DNA from: Snodgrassella gandavensis
GTDB taxonomy: Bacteria > Pseudomonadota > Gammaproteobacteria > Burkholderiales > Neisseriaceae
Length of the DNA stretch: 64,000 nucleotides
Assembly (NCBI RefSeq): GCF_914768025.1
Contig: NZ_CAJZCE010000007.1
Location: forward strand, 1 to 64,000
Direction: 5' to 3'
The notes under the pieces: generated by a model
What the model was told of the DNA's origin: nothing
Databases searched by the model: none
What the model saw: the letters and a program-made list of their open reading frames with translations, nothing else
In this document: piece after piece, positions 44,198 through 53,481 of the stretch
Numbering within the stretch: the first letter of the stretch is position 1
Layout of the letters: each line of letters starts with the position of its first letter
Made by a program: the position numbers and the translations under genes

Positions 44198-45178
44198 TCA
44201 ATGAGTATCCGGCTGCTGTCTGTTTTTCCACCATGAAGCAAGTATGGCAATCAGTAAGGCACTAAACACTACTGCCAGTGAAGCAAAAGAAGGAATATGC
44301 CACCACTTGGCAACCAACATTTTGCCGCCGATAAAGGTTAATACCACCGCCAGCCCATATTTGAGATAGATAAATTTTTCTACCACATTGGCCAGCAAAA
44401 AGTACATCGCACGCAAACCCAGTACCGCAAGAATATTGGATGTAAAAACAATAAATGGATCTGTGGTTACTGCAAATACAGCCGGAATGCTGTCAACAGC
44501 AAACACTACATCGCTTAATTCGATTACCACCAAAGTAAGCAGCAAGGGAGTAGCCATGCGCTGGCCGTTTTCAACGGTAAAAAATTTCTCCCGATTCAAC
44601 TGCTCACTTACGCGCATATGCCGGTTTAACCAGTGCACCAGTGGATTATCAGCTAAGCCTTTATCCTCAGCCTTTTCCGGCAGCATCAGCTTAATACCGC
44701 TATAAAGCAGGAATACGCCAAACAGATACAGTACCCACTCAAAGCGGCTAACCAGCACCGCACCTAAAGCCACCATAATGGCGCGCAGAACAATCGCTCC
44801 CAGCACCCCAAAAAGTAAAACTCGGTGCTGATATTCAGCCGGTATTTTGAAATAACTGAATATCAATACAAATACAAAAATATTGTCGACTGATAGCGAT
44901 TTTTCCAGCACATAGCCTGTGAGAAAATCCATCACGGAATCCGCAGCCACGTCCGAACCAAGCGCAGGATTATGTACCAGTTCGAAATACAGCCAGGCAG
45001 CAAATCCCAGAGAAACAGTAATCCATACACTTGTCCACAGCAGGGCTTCTTTTGTACTGACGCGATGTACACCTTCTTTTTTCAGCGTGAACATATCAAT
45101 CGCAATCATAACAATCACAATGGCGATAAATACGCCGTAAAATAAAGGGGTACCTACTGAATTCAGTTGTGGTTGCAT
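44198..45178 (-). CDS. TerC/Alx family membrane protein
   Basis: A 326-residue inner-membrane protein with about nine helices. Family motifs include ‘GYVLEKSLSVDNIFVFVLIFSYF’-type (about 89-111), ‘ELSDVVFAVDSIPAVFAVT’-like near 220 with conserved Asp residues, and ‘FTSNILAVLGLRAMYFLL’. Alx/TerC proteins are linked to manganese export or metal loading of secreted enzymes. In E. coli alx a manganese riboswitch precedes the gene; I could not recognise a yybP-ykoY motif in the leader here. Confidence 0.9.
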   Translation of the reverse strand: MQPQLNSVGTPLFYGVFIAIVIVMIAIDMFTLKKEGVHRVSTKEALLWTSVWITVSLGFAAWLYFELVHNPALGSDVAADSVMDFLTGYVLEKSLSVDNIFVFVLIFSYFKIPAEYQHRVLLFGVLGAIVLRAIMVALGAVLVSRFEWVLYLFGVFLLYSGIKLMLPEKAEDKGLADNPLVHWLNRHMRVSEQLNREKFFTVENGQRMATPLLLTLVVIELSDVVFAVDSIPAVFAVTTDPFIVFTSNILAVLGLRAMYFLLANVVEKFIYLKYGLAVVLTFIGGKMLVAKWWHIPSFASLAVVFSALLIAILASWWKNRQQPDTH

Positions 45179-45490
45179 GCACTTTTCCTGCTAAATATTT
45201 TTATCATACAAAATCCGGTGACAAGACCAATTACCAGATGCAACAGTCCTGTGAATGGCTCTTTACAGGCCAATAATCGAACAATAACATAGATAATCCC
45301 CCTACTGTCATTAGTTGTGCCGATACAAACAGTCTGGTTATGATATGGATACCGGCAATGTGCCTTGATTCCGTTGCTGCCAGCACAAACACAATTTGTA
45401 TTCTATACACATATTGTATTATTGTATCCATGTTGTTGATGGCAACTTTCGTATCTAGCTAAGGTGAAAAATAAAAAAGGAGAAATGCGG
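45179..45490. other. Divergent promoter region of terC and the urea channel gene
   Basis: About 310 bp. The minus-strand leader contains TAGGGGGATTATC and several small stems, but they do not fit the yybP-ykoY consensus as I know it. No gene assigned. Confidence 0.4.
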
Positions 45491-46453
45491 ATGAAAATGC
45501 AATCTGCACGCCAGCACTGGCATGAGTTAACCAATACCAACCGGCTTTGCCAGTTTATTGATGTAATTCTGCGCAGCTACGGGCAGGTTATGTTGCAGAA
45601 TAATCCTCTTTCCGGGCTGATTTTTCTGGTAGGCGTGATACTTGGTGGATATAGTGCGGGCAAGCCGCAGATTGGGCTGGCCTGTTTGCTGGCCGTTATC
45701 TCTGCCAATGTGGTGGCGTATCTGTATCAGCTTAACCACAAAGCATGGCAGCAGGGAATTTATGGTTTTAATGCCTGTCTGATTGGTATTGCCTTACCTA
45801 CTTTCTGCGAAAATTCACTATATTTATGGTGCAGTATCGTGCTGGCCACCATATTATCGGTATTTATTACACAGGCATTCAATACGATATTACAGCAATG
45901 GTGTTTACCCTGTCTGACTACGCCATTTGTACTGACTACCTGGCTGTTTTTACTGGCTACACCATCTTTATCTGCGCTCACACTCCAGCCGCCCGCCACA
46001 TCTGGGGCACAGTTTTCGAGCTATAGTCTGCTGCACCTTGTTCCAGATAGTATTCTTGGCATTGCTGAGGTATTTTTATTTAACAGTACGTTGGCAGGGA
46101 TAATTTTTTTAGCAGGACTAGCAGTCAATTCACTCAAAATAGCTATTTACGCGCTGGCCGGTTCTGTACTTGCAATTGGTATTGCGTTGTTGTACGGCGG
46201 TCAGATAACTATCATTTCTCTGGGACTCTACTCTTTTAATGCTATTCTGACAGCTATTACACTGGCTACTTTCAGCAGTAATCAGGATGTTAAAACCAGT
46301 TTTTATATTGTGTTCGGAATTATACTAACCGTATTTACTCAGGCAGCCTTAACCACGCTGCTCAAACCATTTGCCATACCAGTACTGACTATGCCATTTA
46401 TACTGGTAAGCTGGTTATGGTTATCGTTTAATCAGACTCTAAACCAACGTTAA
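45491..46453 (+). CDS. Urea transporter (UT family)
   Basis: A 320-residue channel-type urea transporter with ten helices and internal two-fold symmetry: ‘QVMLQNNPLSGLIFLVG’ and ‘YGFNACLIGIALPTF’ in the first half are echoed by ‘EVFLFNSTLAGIIFLAG’ and ‘YSFNAILTAITLATF’ in the second. The urea filter motifs appear as ‘CLTTPFVLTTW’ and ‘VLTMPFILVSW’. It lets urea or ammonia pass the inner membrane. AAGGAG lies eight bases before ATG 45491. No urease gene is in the window. Confidence 0.9.
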   Translation: MKMQSARQHWHELTNTNRLCQFIDVILRSYGQVMLQNNPLSGLIFLVGVILGGYSAGKPQIGLACLLAVISANVVAYLYQLNHKAWQQGIYGFNACLIGIALPTFCENSLYLWCSIVLATILSVFITQAFNTILQQWCLPCLTTPFVLTTWLFLLATPSLSALTLQPPATSGAQFSSYSLLHLVPDSILGIAEVFLFNSTLAGIIFLAGLAVNSLKIAIYALAGSVLAIGIALLYGGQITIISLGLYSFNAILTAITLATFSSNQDVKTSFYIVFGIILTVFTQAALTTLLKPFAIPVLTMPFILVSWLWLSFNQTLNQR

Positions 46454-46566
46454 TTGCTAGCGATATGATGATGCATTAATCACACAGAAAAATATTTTTG
46501 CGGATTAATAGATACACAAACAAATATAACTCATTATCACAGATTACAAATATGAGATTACTCAAT

Positions 46567-46596
46567 AAAAAAGACTACCCTCAGGGCAGTCTTTTT
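46567..46596. terminator. rpmE terminator
   Basis: AAAAAGACT-a-CCCT pairs with AGGG-c-AGTCTTTTT in the gap between the convergent urea channel and rpmE genes, with T runs on both strands. Confidence 0.85.
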
Positions 46597-46621
46597 AGGT
46601 GCAAGATGTTGCAAACCATGC

Positions 46622-46837
46622 TTAACGTTTGAACATATTGCCGTATTTTTGGTTGAATTTGTCCACACGACCGGTAGAGTCAACAATTTTCTGTTTACCG
46701 GTATAGAACGGATGACATGCAGAGCACACTTCAATATTGAAAGTATCTTTTTCCATTGCGGATTTGGTTACAAAAGTATTGCCGCAAGAGCAGGTCACGG
46801 TTACGTCGTGGTAGTTTGGTTGAATGCTGTTATTCAT
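46622..46837 (-). CDS. rpmE: 50S ribosomal protein L31
   Basis: A 71-residue L31 of the zinc-binding type: ‘CSCGN’ (Cys 16, 18) and ‘[10 protein letters not shown]’ (Cys 38, 41), followed by the usual ‘[13 protein letters not shown]’ end. Such C+ forms are replaced by a zinc-free paralogue during zinc starvation in some bacteria; no paralogue is seen here. Confidence 0.96.
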   Translation of the reverse strand: MNNSIQPNYHDVTVTCSCGNTFVTKSAMEKDTFNIEVCSACHPFYTGKQKIVDSTGRVDKFNQKYGNMFKR

Positions 46838-47103
46838 AGTATCGTCCTCGGTTGGCGGGTACAGGGGTTGTGCCTGTACCTCTTGAAACGGATGTTTGTA
46901 ATCGGATAATTATACTCGCATGAGTAAGATTTTCAAGTGAATCAGCACATAGCAACGACAACATCAAGCCGGCTGACAAACACAAAACAGCAAAAGCTGT
47001 CCGACTGATTACATCCTACTTTTTCAGTGTAACACTGCTGTCAAGACCTATACGTCTGATTAAAGCAGCTGGTTTGAGACCGGCCGTCTTTATACAGAAA
47101 AAC

Positions 47104-48513
47104 TCAGGCACGGCGCCAGCTAGTACCACTGGCACCATCTTCCAGCACAATGCCGGCCGCAGTAAGCTCATCGCGAATCCGGTCTGATTCTGCCCAGTTG
47201 CGCTGTGCACGTGCCTGTTGCCGTGCGGCAATCAGTGCTTCAATCGCTGCATTATCCAAACCCTGCGCTTTTTCACCTACCTCACCCTGCAAAAAAGTCT
47301 CAGGTTCACGTTGCAGTAAACCCAGCAAACCAGCCAACCCTTTCAGGCAACCAGCCAGTTCAGCGTCATGAGTTTTGTTGATTTCATTAGCCAGTTCAAA
47401 CAGAACAGCTACTGCTTCCACTGTAGCAAAATCATCGTTCATGGCTGCATAGAAGCGACGCGTATAGTCATTTAATTGCGCATGCACAGTTATGTCTGCT
47501 GCTGGGGTATTTTTCAGGGCAGTATACAGACGGGTTAACGCACCTTTGGCATCATCCAAGTGAGCATCAGAATAATTTAACGGGCTGCGGTAATGCGCGC
47601 GCAGAATGAAAAAACGCACGACCTCCGCATCGTATTTTTGCAACACTTCGCGGATAGTGAAGAAGTTTCCAAGAGATTTGGACATTTTTTCATTATCCAC
47701 ACGAATAAAACCATTATGTAACCAATATTTAACATGACTGGCAAAGTGATTCTGCTCATCACAACAACCCTGTTTTTCAGCGCCACAACTCTGGGCAATT
47801 TCATTTTCATGGTGCGGAAACTGCAAATCGGCACCACCGCCATGTATATCAAAGTTTTTGCCCAAGAGAGTCCTACTCATGGCAGAGCATTCGATATGCC
47901 ATCCCGGACGACCACGTCCCCATGGGCTGTCCCACGCAGGTTCATGCGGCTTGGCGGCTTTCCACAACACAAAATCCAACGGGTCACGCTTGTGCCCATC
48001 AACATCAACCCGCTCTCCGGCACGCAGATCATCTAGGCTTTTTCCACTCAACTGGCCATAGGGAGGATATTCACGCACTGCATAAAAAACATCTCCGTTA
48101 TCAGCTACATATGCCTTGCCATTTGCAATGATGTCCTCAATCATGGCTATCATTTGCGTTATATACTGGGTGGCGCGTGGTTCATGCTCTGGCGCAAGTA
48201 CGCCCAACGCTGCCGCATCTTCATGCATGGCCTGAATATAGAAATCTGTAAGTTCGGTAATGCTGATACCACGCTCATTAGCACGGGCAATAATTTTATC
48301 GTCTATATCCGTGATATTGCGTACATAATCTAGCTGATAACCCAGTTCACGCAGCCAGCGTGCTACCACATCAAATACAATCATTACCCGTGCATGACCA
48401 AGGTGACAATAATCATAAACCGTCATACCACACACATACATGCGCACCTGTTGTGGATTAATCGGTGTAAATTCCTGTTTGGTTCTGGTTAAGGTGTTAT
48501 ACAAGCTTAGCAT
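47104..48513 (-). CDS. cysS: Cysteine-tRNA ligase
   Basis: A 469-residue class Ia synthetase. The N-terminal ‘[16 protein letters not shown]’ (Cys 28 as zinc ligand and HLGH as HIGH motif), zinc ligands ‘HIECSAMS’ and ‘[11 protein letters not shown]’, and ‘[10 protein letters not shown]’ near 268 are intact. The C-terminal DALR anticodon domain ends ‘[22 protein letters not shown]’-like. I use the ATG at 48513 (‘[10 protein letters not shown]’), as in family members, rather than the codon 12 bp upstream. Confidence 0.96.
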   Translation of the reverse strand: MLSLYNTLTRTKQEFTPINPQQVRMYVCGMTVYDYCHLGHARVMIVFDVVARWLRELGYQLDYVRNITDIDDKIIARANERGISITELTDFYIQAMHEDAAALGVLAPEHEPRATQYITQMIAMIEDIIANGKAYVADNGDVFYAVREYPPYGQLSGKSLDDLRAGERVDVDGHKRDPLDFVLWKAAKPHEPAWDSPWGRGRPGWHIECSAMSRTLLGKNFDIHGGGADLQFPHHENEIAQSCGAEKQGCCDEQNHFASHVKYWLHNGFIRVDNEKMSKSLGNFFTIREVLQKYDAEVVRFFILRAHYRSPLNYSDAHLDDAKGALTRLYTALKNTPAADITVHAQLNDYTRRFYAAMNDDFATVEAVAVLFELANEINKTHDAELAGCLKGLAGLLGLLQREPETFLQGEVGEKAQGLDNAAIEALIAARQQARAQRNWAESDRIRDELTAAGIVLEDGASGTSWRRA

Positions 48514-48828
48514 GTCTGTTTCCAAATTGACTAAATGGTAGCACTGTACCCGGGTAATTTATTTGTATGAGGTTAAACTGGCTGTTTTCAAGAGCCAGAG
48601 AGCCTAAAAGCACGATTACAGTAGTCTGAATTGTAATATAGCGCAGTATAAGTTGTCGTCTAAAGCAGTTTTAAACCAAAATAAATACCTTTTGCATACA
48701 GATAGCACTGCTTATTCTGTTAATGTGTATAACCGTCTAAGCTGGGGGTCTCACTTGCTTTTCTGCTACAGATGACATAAAACATTAATCGTGAAAACCA
48801 AAACAAGCTTTAAAGAGAAGGAGTAAGT

Positions 48829-49524
48829 ATGACTATCATGAAATCACTGTCTGCACTGGCAGCCGCCACCACTCTGGCCTTAACTGGCTGCGTTACCGAT
48901 CCAACTACTGGCCAGTCTCATGCCAGCAAAACTGCCGTATATGGTTTAAGCGGTGCTGCCGTGTGCGGCATTGTAGGCGCGATTACGCATAACAGCCGCG
49001 GTGCACGCAACGCAGCGCTGGGTTGTGGTGCTGTTGGTGCTGGTATTGGTGCCTATATGGATTATCAGGAAAAACTGTTACGCCAGAAATTGGCCAATAC
49101 CAATGTTGATGTTCAGCGTGATGGTGATCAGATTAAACTGATTATGCCTGAAAACATAACTTTTGCTACCAATAGCTCAGAATTAAGCGGCTCCGCTACT
49201 TCTTCCCTGTCATCTGTAGCCGAAGTATTGGCTAAATATGTGGACACCACTATTACCATCGCTGGTTATACAGACAGCACAGGCAATGACAGCATCAACG
49301 TTCCTCTGTCACAACGCCGCGCTCAGGCAGTTTCCAGTTTCCTAACTTCCCGTGGTGTGGCTTATAACCGTATCAGTGCGACCGGTTATGGTTCGGCCAG
49401 TCCGATTGCCAGCAATGCCACAGTTGAAGGTCGTGCGAAAAACCGGCGCGTGGAAATCCGGGTAAATCCGGCACCGCAGGCTCAGACCACAACTACACAG
49501 CAAACTACAACCTACGTGCAGTAA
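48829..49524 (+). CDS. OmpA-family lipoprotein (YiaD-like)
   Basis: A 231-residue outer-membrane lipoprotein. The signal ends in the lipobox ‘LALTGC’, with acylated Cys 21. Residues about 40-80 form a glycine-rich hydrophobic zipper (‘GLSGAAVCGIVGAI’, ‘ALGCGAVGAGIGAYM’), as in YiaD/Pal-like proteins. The C-terminal OmpA domain (about 105-220) includes ‘ITIAGYTDSTGNDSIN’, ‘LSQRRAQAVSSFL’ and ‘NRRVEIRV’, which bind peptidoglycan. GGAG lies about six bases before the ATG. It tethers outer membrane to wall. Confidence 0.9.
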   Translation: MTIMKSLSALAAATTLALTGCVTDPTTGQSHASKTAVYGLSGAAVCGIVGAITHNSRGARNAALGCGAVGAGIGAYMDYQEKLLRQKLANTNVDVQRDGDQIKLIMPENITFATNSSELSGSATSSLSSVAEVLAKYVDTTITIAGYTDSTGNDSINVPLSQRRAQAVSSFLTSRGVAYNRISATGYGSASPIASNATVEGRAKNRRVEIRVNPAPQAQTTTTQQTTTYVQ

Positions 49525-49670
49525 TTGCTGAATCAGGCCTGACTGATTGCAGTGCAATTTAATCAATCAGGCCTATACACCAACAAACCAAATTTTTTTA
49601 TAGCATATTTATTTATATTTACAACCATGGTAAAATAAATTACATTTATTAACTATTAAATTAATTAAAT

Positions 49671-49946
49671 ATGTCAAACCAAACTAACTCTAATATTAGT
49701 ACCTCTTCTGGTAACATTAGCACAGTCATGTCTGTAGGCGACTGGTTAATCACATTTCTTATTTTCTGCATCCCCTTTGTTAATCTAATTATGATGCTAG
49801 TATGGGCTTTTGGTGGCAATAGCAATCCTAATCGCGCCAACTTCTGCAAAGCCTATTTAATACTAATGGTAATTGGAATAATATTAGGGTTTGCACTCAT
49901 GGCAGTATTTGGAAGTATTCTGGCCAGCTCTATACCTACTAATTAA
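49671..49946 (+). CDS. Small two-helix membrane protein
   Basis: A 91-residue protein of a small family seen in Neisseriaceae. A polar Ser/Asn-rich start is followed by helix 1 (about 22-46, ‘DWLITFLIFCIPFVNLIMML’), a loop ‘GGNSNPNRANFCKA’, and helix 2 (about 64-86). Function unknown. A decayed tandem paralogue with a similar terminator lies about 570 bp downstream. Confidence 0.8.
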   Translation: MSNQTNSNISTSSGNISTVMSVGDWLITFLIFCIPFVNLIMMLVWAFGGNSNPNRANFCKAYLILMVIGIILGFALMAVFGSILASSIPTN

Positions 49947-50051
49947 TTCATATTCTTGATAGCAGTAATGAGGAATTCCGATTTCTTATATATGATTTAG
50001 CCTATCTGCTATATTGAATCGATTATAAGACATCAAAAATATCAGGTATAT

Positions 50052-50082
50052 AAAAAAGCACTTCTAACTGCAGTGCTTTTTT
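50052..50082 (+). terminator. Terminator after the small membrane protein
   Basis: AAAAAAGCACT (50052-50062) pairs with AGTGCTTTTTT (50072-50082) and ends in a T6 run. Confidence 0.85.
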
Positions 50083-50103
50083 GATTTTAAATCTTCTGAA
50101 TCA

Positions 50104-50352
50104 TTAGTCACGCAATACCATTAATTTAATTATTGATTTAGTATAGCACTCGGCAACATTTACATTCAGTACCCAATTATTTTTAAAATGGCTATTACCT
50201 TGAATCCCGATAAAGCCTAATAAAGTTACCAATAAAGCCTGATTAGGCAGAGTTTTCTCCTCATAAGCTGGCCGAATTTCAAAATTTACCAGCCATCTTA
50301 ATGGATGCAGTATAAAAATCTGAATCAGCCCAGTACAATCAAATGGCCACAT
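50104..50352 (-). CDS. Uncertain small protein, possibly a degraded TM2-type gene
   Basis: An 82-residue minus-strand frame between the two paralogues. ‘LVNFEIRPAYEEKTLPNQALLVTLLGFIGIQ’-like start (approximate) looks like a genuine protein and the Gly-Phe-Ile-Gly-Ile segment recalls TM2 domains, but the following residues are polar and do not form the expected second helix, and no good ribosome-binding site is seen. Probably truncated or decayed. Confidence 0.4.
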   Translation of the reverse strand: MWPFDCTGLIQIFILHPLRWLVNFEIRPAYEEKTLPNQALLVTLLGFIGIQGNSHFKNNWVLNVNVAECYTKSIIKLMVLRD

Positions 50353-50512
50353 ATCATCTAAACCATTCCCATTTCAGTTAGCGCAGAAACCGACATCATT
50401 ACTTATCAAAGCATCTTAGATTAAACCGTCCGTTGTTATTAATTATCATATAAACAACTGTATTTATATTATTATTTCATAGTCATTCAATGCCACAATC
50501 AAAATTAATAGC

Positions 50513-50757
50513 ATGGCTACAAATTCATACCAATACGATGGAGATTCTTCAGCAGAAAAAGCTCCGGTTATGCCCACAGTCGACTGGATAACCAGCCTGA
50601 TTACCTGAACATTCCTACAGTCAATCTGCTTATAACGTTAATATGACAATTTAGCGAAAATGGTAATCCTAACCGATTCAATTATTGTAAATCTTAAATC
50701 GTAATCTTTGCTGTTTGCATGGCACTAGGTATGTTCTATGTCATCACCTACGGGTAA
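50513..50757 (+). pseudogene. Decayed paralogue of the small membrane protein
   Basis: Reading from ATG 50513: ‘APVMPTVDWITSLIT’ then TGA; after a frame change ‘IPTVNLLITLI’, stop, ‘ENGNPNRFNYCKS’, stop, ‘IVIFAVCMALGMFYVIT’. These align in order with ‘STVMSVGDWLITFLI’, ‘IPFVNLIMML’, ‘GNSNPNRANFCKA’ and helix 2 of the intact gene at 49671. At least one frameshift and three stops make it a pseudogene. Confidence 0.85.
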
Positions 50758-50832
50758 CAAACCATAATGCTATCAAAATATGAATACTGGTATGAACCAA
50801 TAATCTGCAAAGCACTAATCAGATTAATCCAC

Positions 50833-50863
50833 AAAAAAAGCACTTCAAAATGAAGTGCTTTTT
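50833..50863. terminator. Terminator shared by the paralogue remnant and yidC
   Basis: AAAAAAAGCACTTC (50833-50846) pairs with GAAGTGCTTTTT (50852-50863), closely resembling the terminator at 50052. It also ends the minus-strand yidC operon. Confidence 0.88.
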
Positions 50864-50876
50864 ACTATCGGCTAAT

Positions 50877-52529
50877 TTATACATCCAGTGAACGATGCAG
50901 CTTCGCCTGCCGTTCAATGCGTTTGTTGACAAACCATTGCTGTGCCAGAGTCAGAATATTATTCGTCAACCAGTACAGTACCAGACCAGCCGGGAAGAAG
51001 AAGAACATCACTGAAAACGCTACCGGCATGATTTTCATCATTTTTGCCTGAACCGGGTCTGTTGGCGGCGGATTCATGAATGTTTGCAGATACATGGTTA
51101 GCGCCATCAGCACAGGCAGGATGAAATAAGGGTCTCGACGTCCCAGATCGGTAATCCAGCCAATCCATGGTGCACCGCGCAATTCTACCGAAGCAAACAG
51201 CGCCCAATACAAACCAATAAACACCGGAATCTGCAACAACATTGGCAAACAACCGCCAACCGGATTGATTTTTTCCTTTTTGTACAGCGACATCATTTCC
51301 TGCTGCATACGCATGCGATCGTTACCATACTGGTCTTTTAATGCCTGTAGGCGTGGCGCCACAGCACGCATTTTGGCCATCGATTTATACGATGCATGGG
51401 TAAGCGGAAACAGAATCGCTTTTACAGTGAGCGTCAGTAAAATAATCGCCCAGCCCCAGTTCTGTACCAAACCATGCCACCAGTTCAGCAGCCAGAATAA
51501 AGGCGAAGAGAACAACGATACTTTACCGTAGTCTTTAATCATCTGTAGATGATCAGCAACTTTGGTAATCACTGAATAAATCTGCGGACCAGCATATAGA
51601 GAAATACCAAAACTGCCGGTAGCATTGGCACCAATATCTTTTAACGGCACGCGCACACCAGCCGAGTACAGGCCATCACTGCGTTTGCGAATATCAATCC
51701 GACAGTCACTGCTGCCACAAACACTGCTACCCTCTTTGGGTTGCAGAATCCATGTGGTCATAAAGTAATGCTGGGTCATACCGATCCAGCCAGTGTTAGT
51801 CTTACGCTGATAATCTGCCTGATCGCGGCCGGAAGCGTAATCACTGTCCAAATCCTTAAAAGCCACTTTTTCAAATTTGCCATTCGGGGTATACAACACC
51901 GGGCCAGTATAGGTATGGTCAAAATAACCGCTACCTTCCGGTTCCTTGTCATCACGCAACACCCGATAGGCCACATCCATTTGCAGTGGCTGGGCATTGT
52001 GATTGACAATTTCATAACGCAGCCCAATCAGATAGCTGCCTTTGGTGAAGGTGTAGATTTTACTAACCTGCACGCCATTTTGTTCCGCAGCAGTCAAACG
52101 CACATCCAGTTTGTCACCATTAAGCGTGTACTGTTTTTGTGCTGCAGTAAATGTCAGATTTTTAAACTGGTAATCACCCTGACGGTTCAATAACACCGAC
52201 TGGGCTATATACTGATGGCCATTAGCACCATTATCCAGCAACACAAAAGGCTTGCTGGCATCACTGGTAGCTTTGTATTTATTGAGTGTGAGCTGGCGTA
52301 AATCACCGCTTTTTTCATCAATAATCGCTTTAACGGTATCGGTGGTAACCGTTACCGGATCCGTTTTACTCAATGCACCTTCAGCAGTCACTTCGGTGGA
52401 AGTAGCATTGCTGGTGGATGATGTTTGTTGTGTTGCAGGCTGATTTTCGGGTTGTGGGTATAACTTTTCCCAACCCAGCAAAATTGCCATGGTCAGCACA
52501 AAAAATATCAGTAATCGTTTGAAATCCAT
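50877..52529 (-). CDS. yidC: Membrane protein insertase YidC
   Basis: A 550-residue inner-membrane insertase and chaperone. TM1 is at the N-terminus (‘LLIFFVLTMAILLGW’), followed by a large periplasmic beta-sandwich (about 55-330) and a C-terminal five-helix core starting at ‘PLFWLLNWWHGLVQNWGWAI’. The hydrophilic-groove Arg lies in ‘AILFPLTHASYKSMAKMR’, and ‘GCLPMLLQIPVFIGLYWALF’ is the signature hairpin. Last gene of rpmH-rnpA-yidD-yidC. Confidence 0.97.
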   Translation of the reverse strand: MDFKRLLIFFVLTMAILLGWEKLYPQPENQPATQQTSSTSNATSTEVTAEGALSKTDPVTVTTDTVKAIIDEKSGDLRQLTLNKYKATSDASKPFVLLDNGANGHQYIAQSVLLNRQGDYQFKNLTFTAAQKQYTLNGDKLDVRLTAAEQNGVQVSKIYTFTKGSYLIGLRYEIVNHNAQPLQMDVAYRVLRDDKEPEGSGYFDHTYTGPVLYTPNGKFEKVAFKDLDSDYASGRDQADYQRKTNTGWIGMTQHYFMTTWILQPKEGSSVCGSSDCRIDIRKRSDGLYSAGVRVPLKDIGANATGSFGISLYAGPQIYSVITKVADHLQMIKDYGKVSLFSSPLFWLLNWWHGLVQNWGWAIILLTLTVKAILFPLTHASYKSMAKMRAVAPRLQALKDQYGNDRMRMQQEMMSLYKKEKINPVGGCLPMLLQIPVFIGLYWALFASVELRGAPWIGWITDLGRRDPYFILPVLMALTMYLQTFMNPPPTDPVQAKMMKIMPVAFSVMFFFFPAGLVLYWLTNNILTLAQQWFVNKRIERQAKLHRSLDV

Positions 52530-52550
52530 AGTGTATTCCGTGTGTGTTCG

Positions 52551-52760
52551 CTAAGGAAGTGGGTCATGACCGCAACCACCCCATGGATGACAGCGGCAAA
52601 TGCGCTTTATCGCCAGCCAGCTACCCCTAAATACCCCGTATTTTTGCAGCGCCAGTACTGCATATTGCGAACAGGTCGGGCTATATCGGCAACGTGGTGG
52701 CAGCAGCGGGCTAATGGCATACTGGTAAAACCGAATCAGACCCAGCAATAAATATTTCAT
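52551..52760 (-). CDS. yidD: Membrane protein insertion efficiency factor YidD
   Basis: A 69-residue amphipathic protein helping YidC-dependent insertion. ‘[20 protein letters not shown]’ holds the conserved three-Cys region, and ‘[17 protein letters not shown]’ is the typical end. Its start overlaps the rnpA stop by 4 bp. Confidence 0.95.
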   Translation of the reverse strand: MKYLLLGLIRFYQYAISPLLPPRCRYSPTCSQYAVLALQKYGVFRGSWLAIKRICRCHPWGGCGHDPLP

Positions 52761-53116
52761 TGCGACGTTGTTTTACACCCGTCAGTTGCCACAAGCAACT
52801 GCTGTAAAGTTCTGACAACGCCAGCATAGTCCTTGTGCTGGAAAGGCTGGCGTATACGAATGATTATATCTACCGGCGGCAATTCATGCCGGTGTAGGCG
52901 AAACCATTCCCGCAACACCCGTTTCATGTAATTGCGCCGGTTGGCACGTCTGGCCACTTTTTTGGCAACTATCAGCCCCAGACGCGGGAAACCCAAAGCA
53001 TTGCGTGCCTGAAATACCTGAATCCAGGCACGGCTTTTTTGGCAACGTAACGCAAAAACGGATGAAAAATCATCCGTTTTTAATAGGCGATATTTTTTGC
53101 CAAAATGATAATCCAT
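52757..53116 (-). CDS. rnpA: Ribonuclease P protein component
   Basis: A 119-residue basic protein that binds RNase P RNA for tRNA 5' maturation. The family signature ‘[19 protein letters not shown]’ is at about 61-79, after ‘[11 protein letters not shown]’. It lies 8 bp after rpmH and overlaps yidD. Confidence 0.95.
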   Translation of the reverse strand: MDYHFGKKYRLLKTDDFSSVFALRCQKSRAWIQVFQARNALGFPRLGLIVAKKVARRANRRNYMKRVLREWFRLHRHELPPVDIIIRIRQPFQHKDYAGVVRTLQQLLVATDGCKTTSQ

Positions 53117-53124
53117 TCTTGTTC

Positions 53125-53259
53125 TTACACAGCCAAACGTTTACGACCCTTGGCACGACGGGCAGCCAGTACAGCACGTCCGCCACGGGTTTTGCTGCGA
53201 ACCAGAAAGCCATGAGTGCGTTTGCGACGGGTAACGGATGGTTGATAAGTACGTTTCAT
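53125..53259 (-). CDS. rpmH: 50S ribosomal protein L34
   Basis: A 44-residue L34, beginning ‘[19 protein letters not shown]’ and ending ‘[13 protein letters not shown]’. First gene of the rpmH-rnpA-yidD-yidC operon. GGGAATAAATT precedes the ATG. Confidence 0.97.
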   Translation of the reverse strand: MKRTYQPSVTRRKRTHGFLVRSKTRGGRAVLAARRAKGRKRLAV

Positions 53260-53295
53260 AATTTATTCCCGAATTAACTTTAAATAAAACGTGGC

Positions 53296-53324
53296 ATTAC
53301 ACAACAAGAACAGCACTTTGTCAA
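53296..53324 (-). promoter_or_regulatory. rpmH promoter
   Basis: On the minus strand TTGACA (53319-53324), 17 bp, TGTAAT (53296-53301), about 37 bp upstream of rpmH. A near-consensus sigma-70 promoter. Confidence 0.85.
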
Positions 53325-53381
53325 TCAATATAATCTATAGCAAAGCTTTATAGCAACTGCTTTAACATAAAGTGCAAATCA

Positions 53382-53410
53382 TGGTCAGAAGTGTGTTTAT
53401 TGCGTATAAT
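53382..53410 (+). promoter_or_regulatory. dnaA promoter
   Basis: TGGTCA (53382-53387), 17 bp, TATAAT (53405-53410), 72 bp upstream of dnaA. No consensus DnaA box was found in this rpmH-dnaA gap. Confidence 0.7.
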
Positions 53411-53481
53411 TAGCATAATAGGCATTTTTTACTTCCAGCCTTTAGCCAGTTCCGATTGACAGACAAATTTAAGCTTCACGC

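Noticed and set aside
45179-45490. Possible manganese (yybP-ykoY) riboswitch upstream of terC
   Set aside because: The leader has a GGGGG-containing stretch but not the conserved two-loop consensus as I know it. A covariance-model search would decide.
53260-53481. Replication origin between rpmH and dnaA
   Set aside because: The gap has promoters for both genes but no consensus DnaA boxes and no clear unwinding element, so oriC cannot be placed here from sequence alone.
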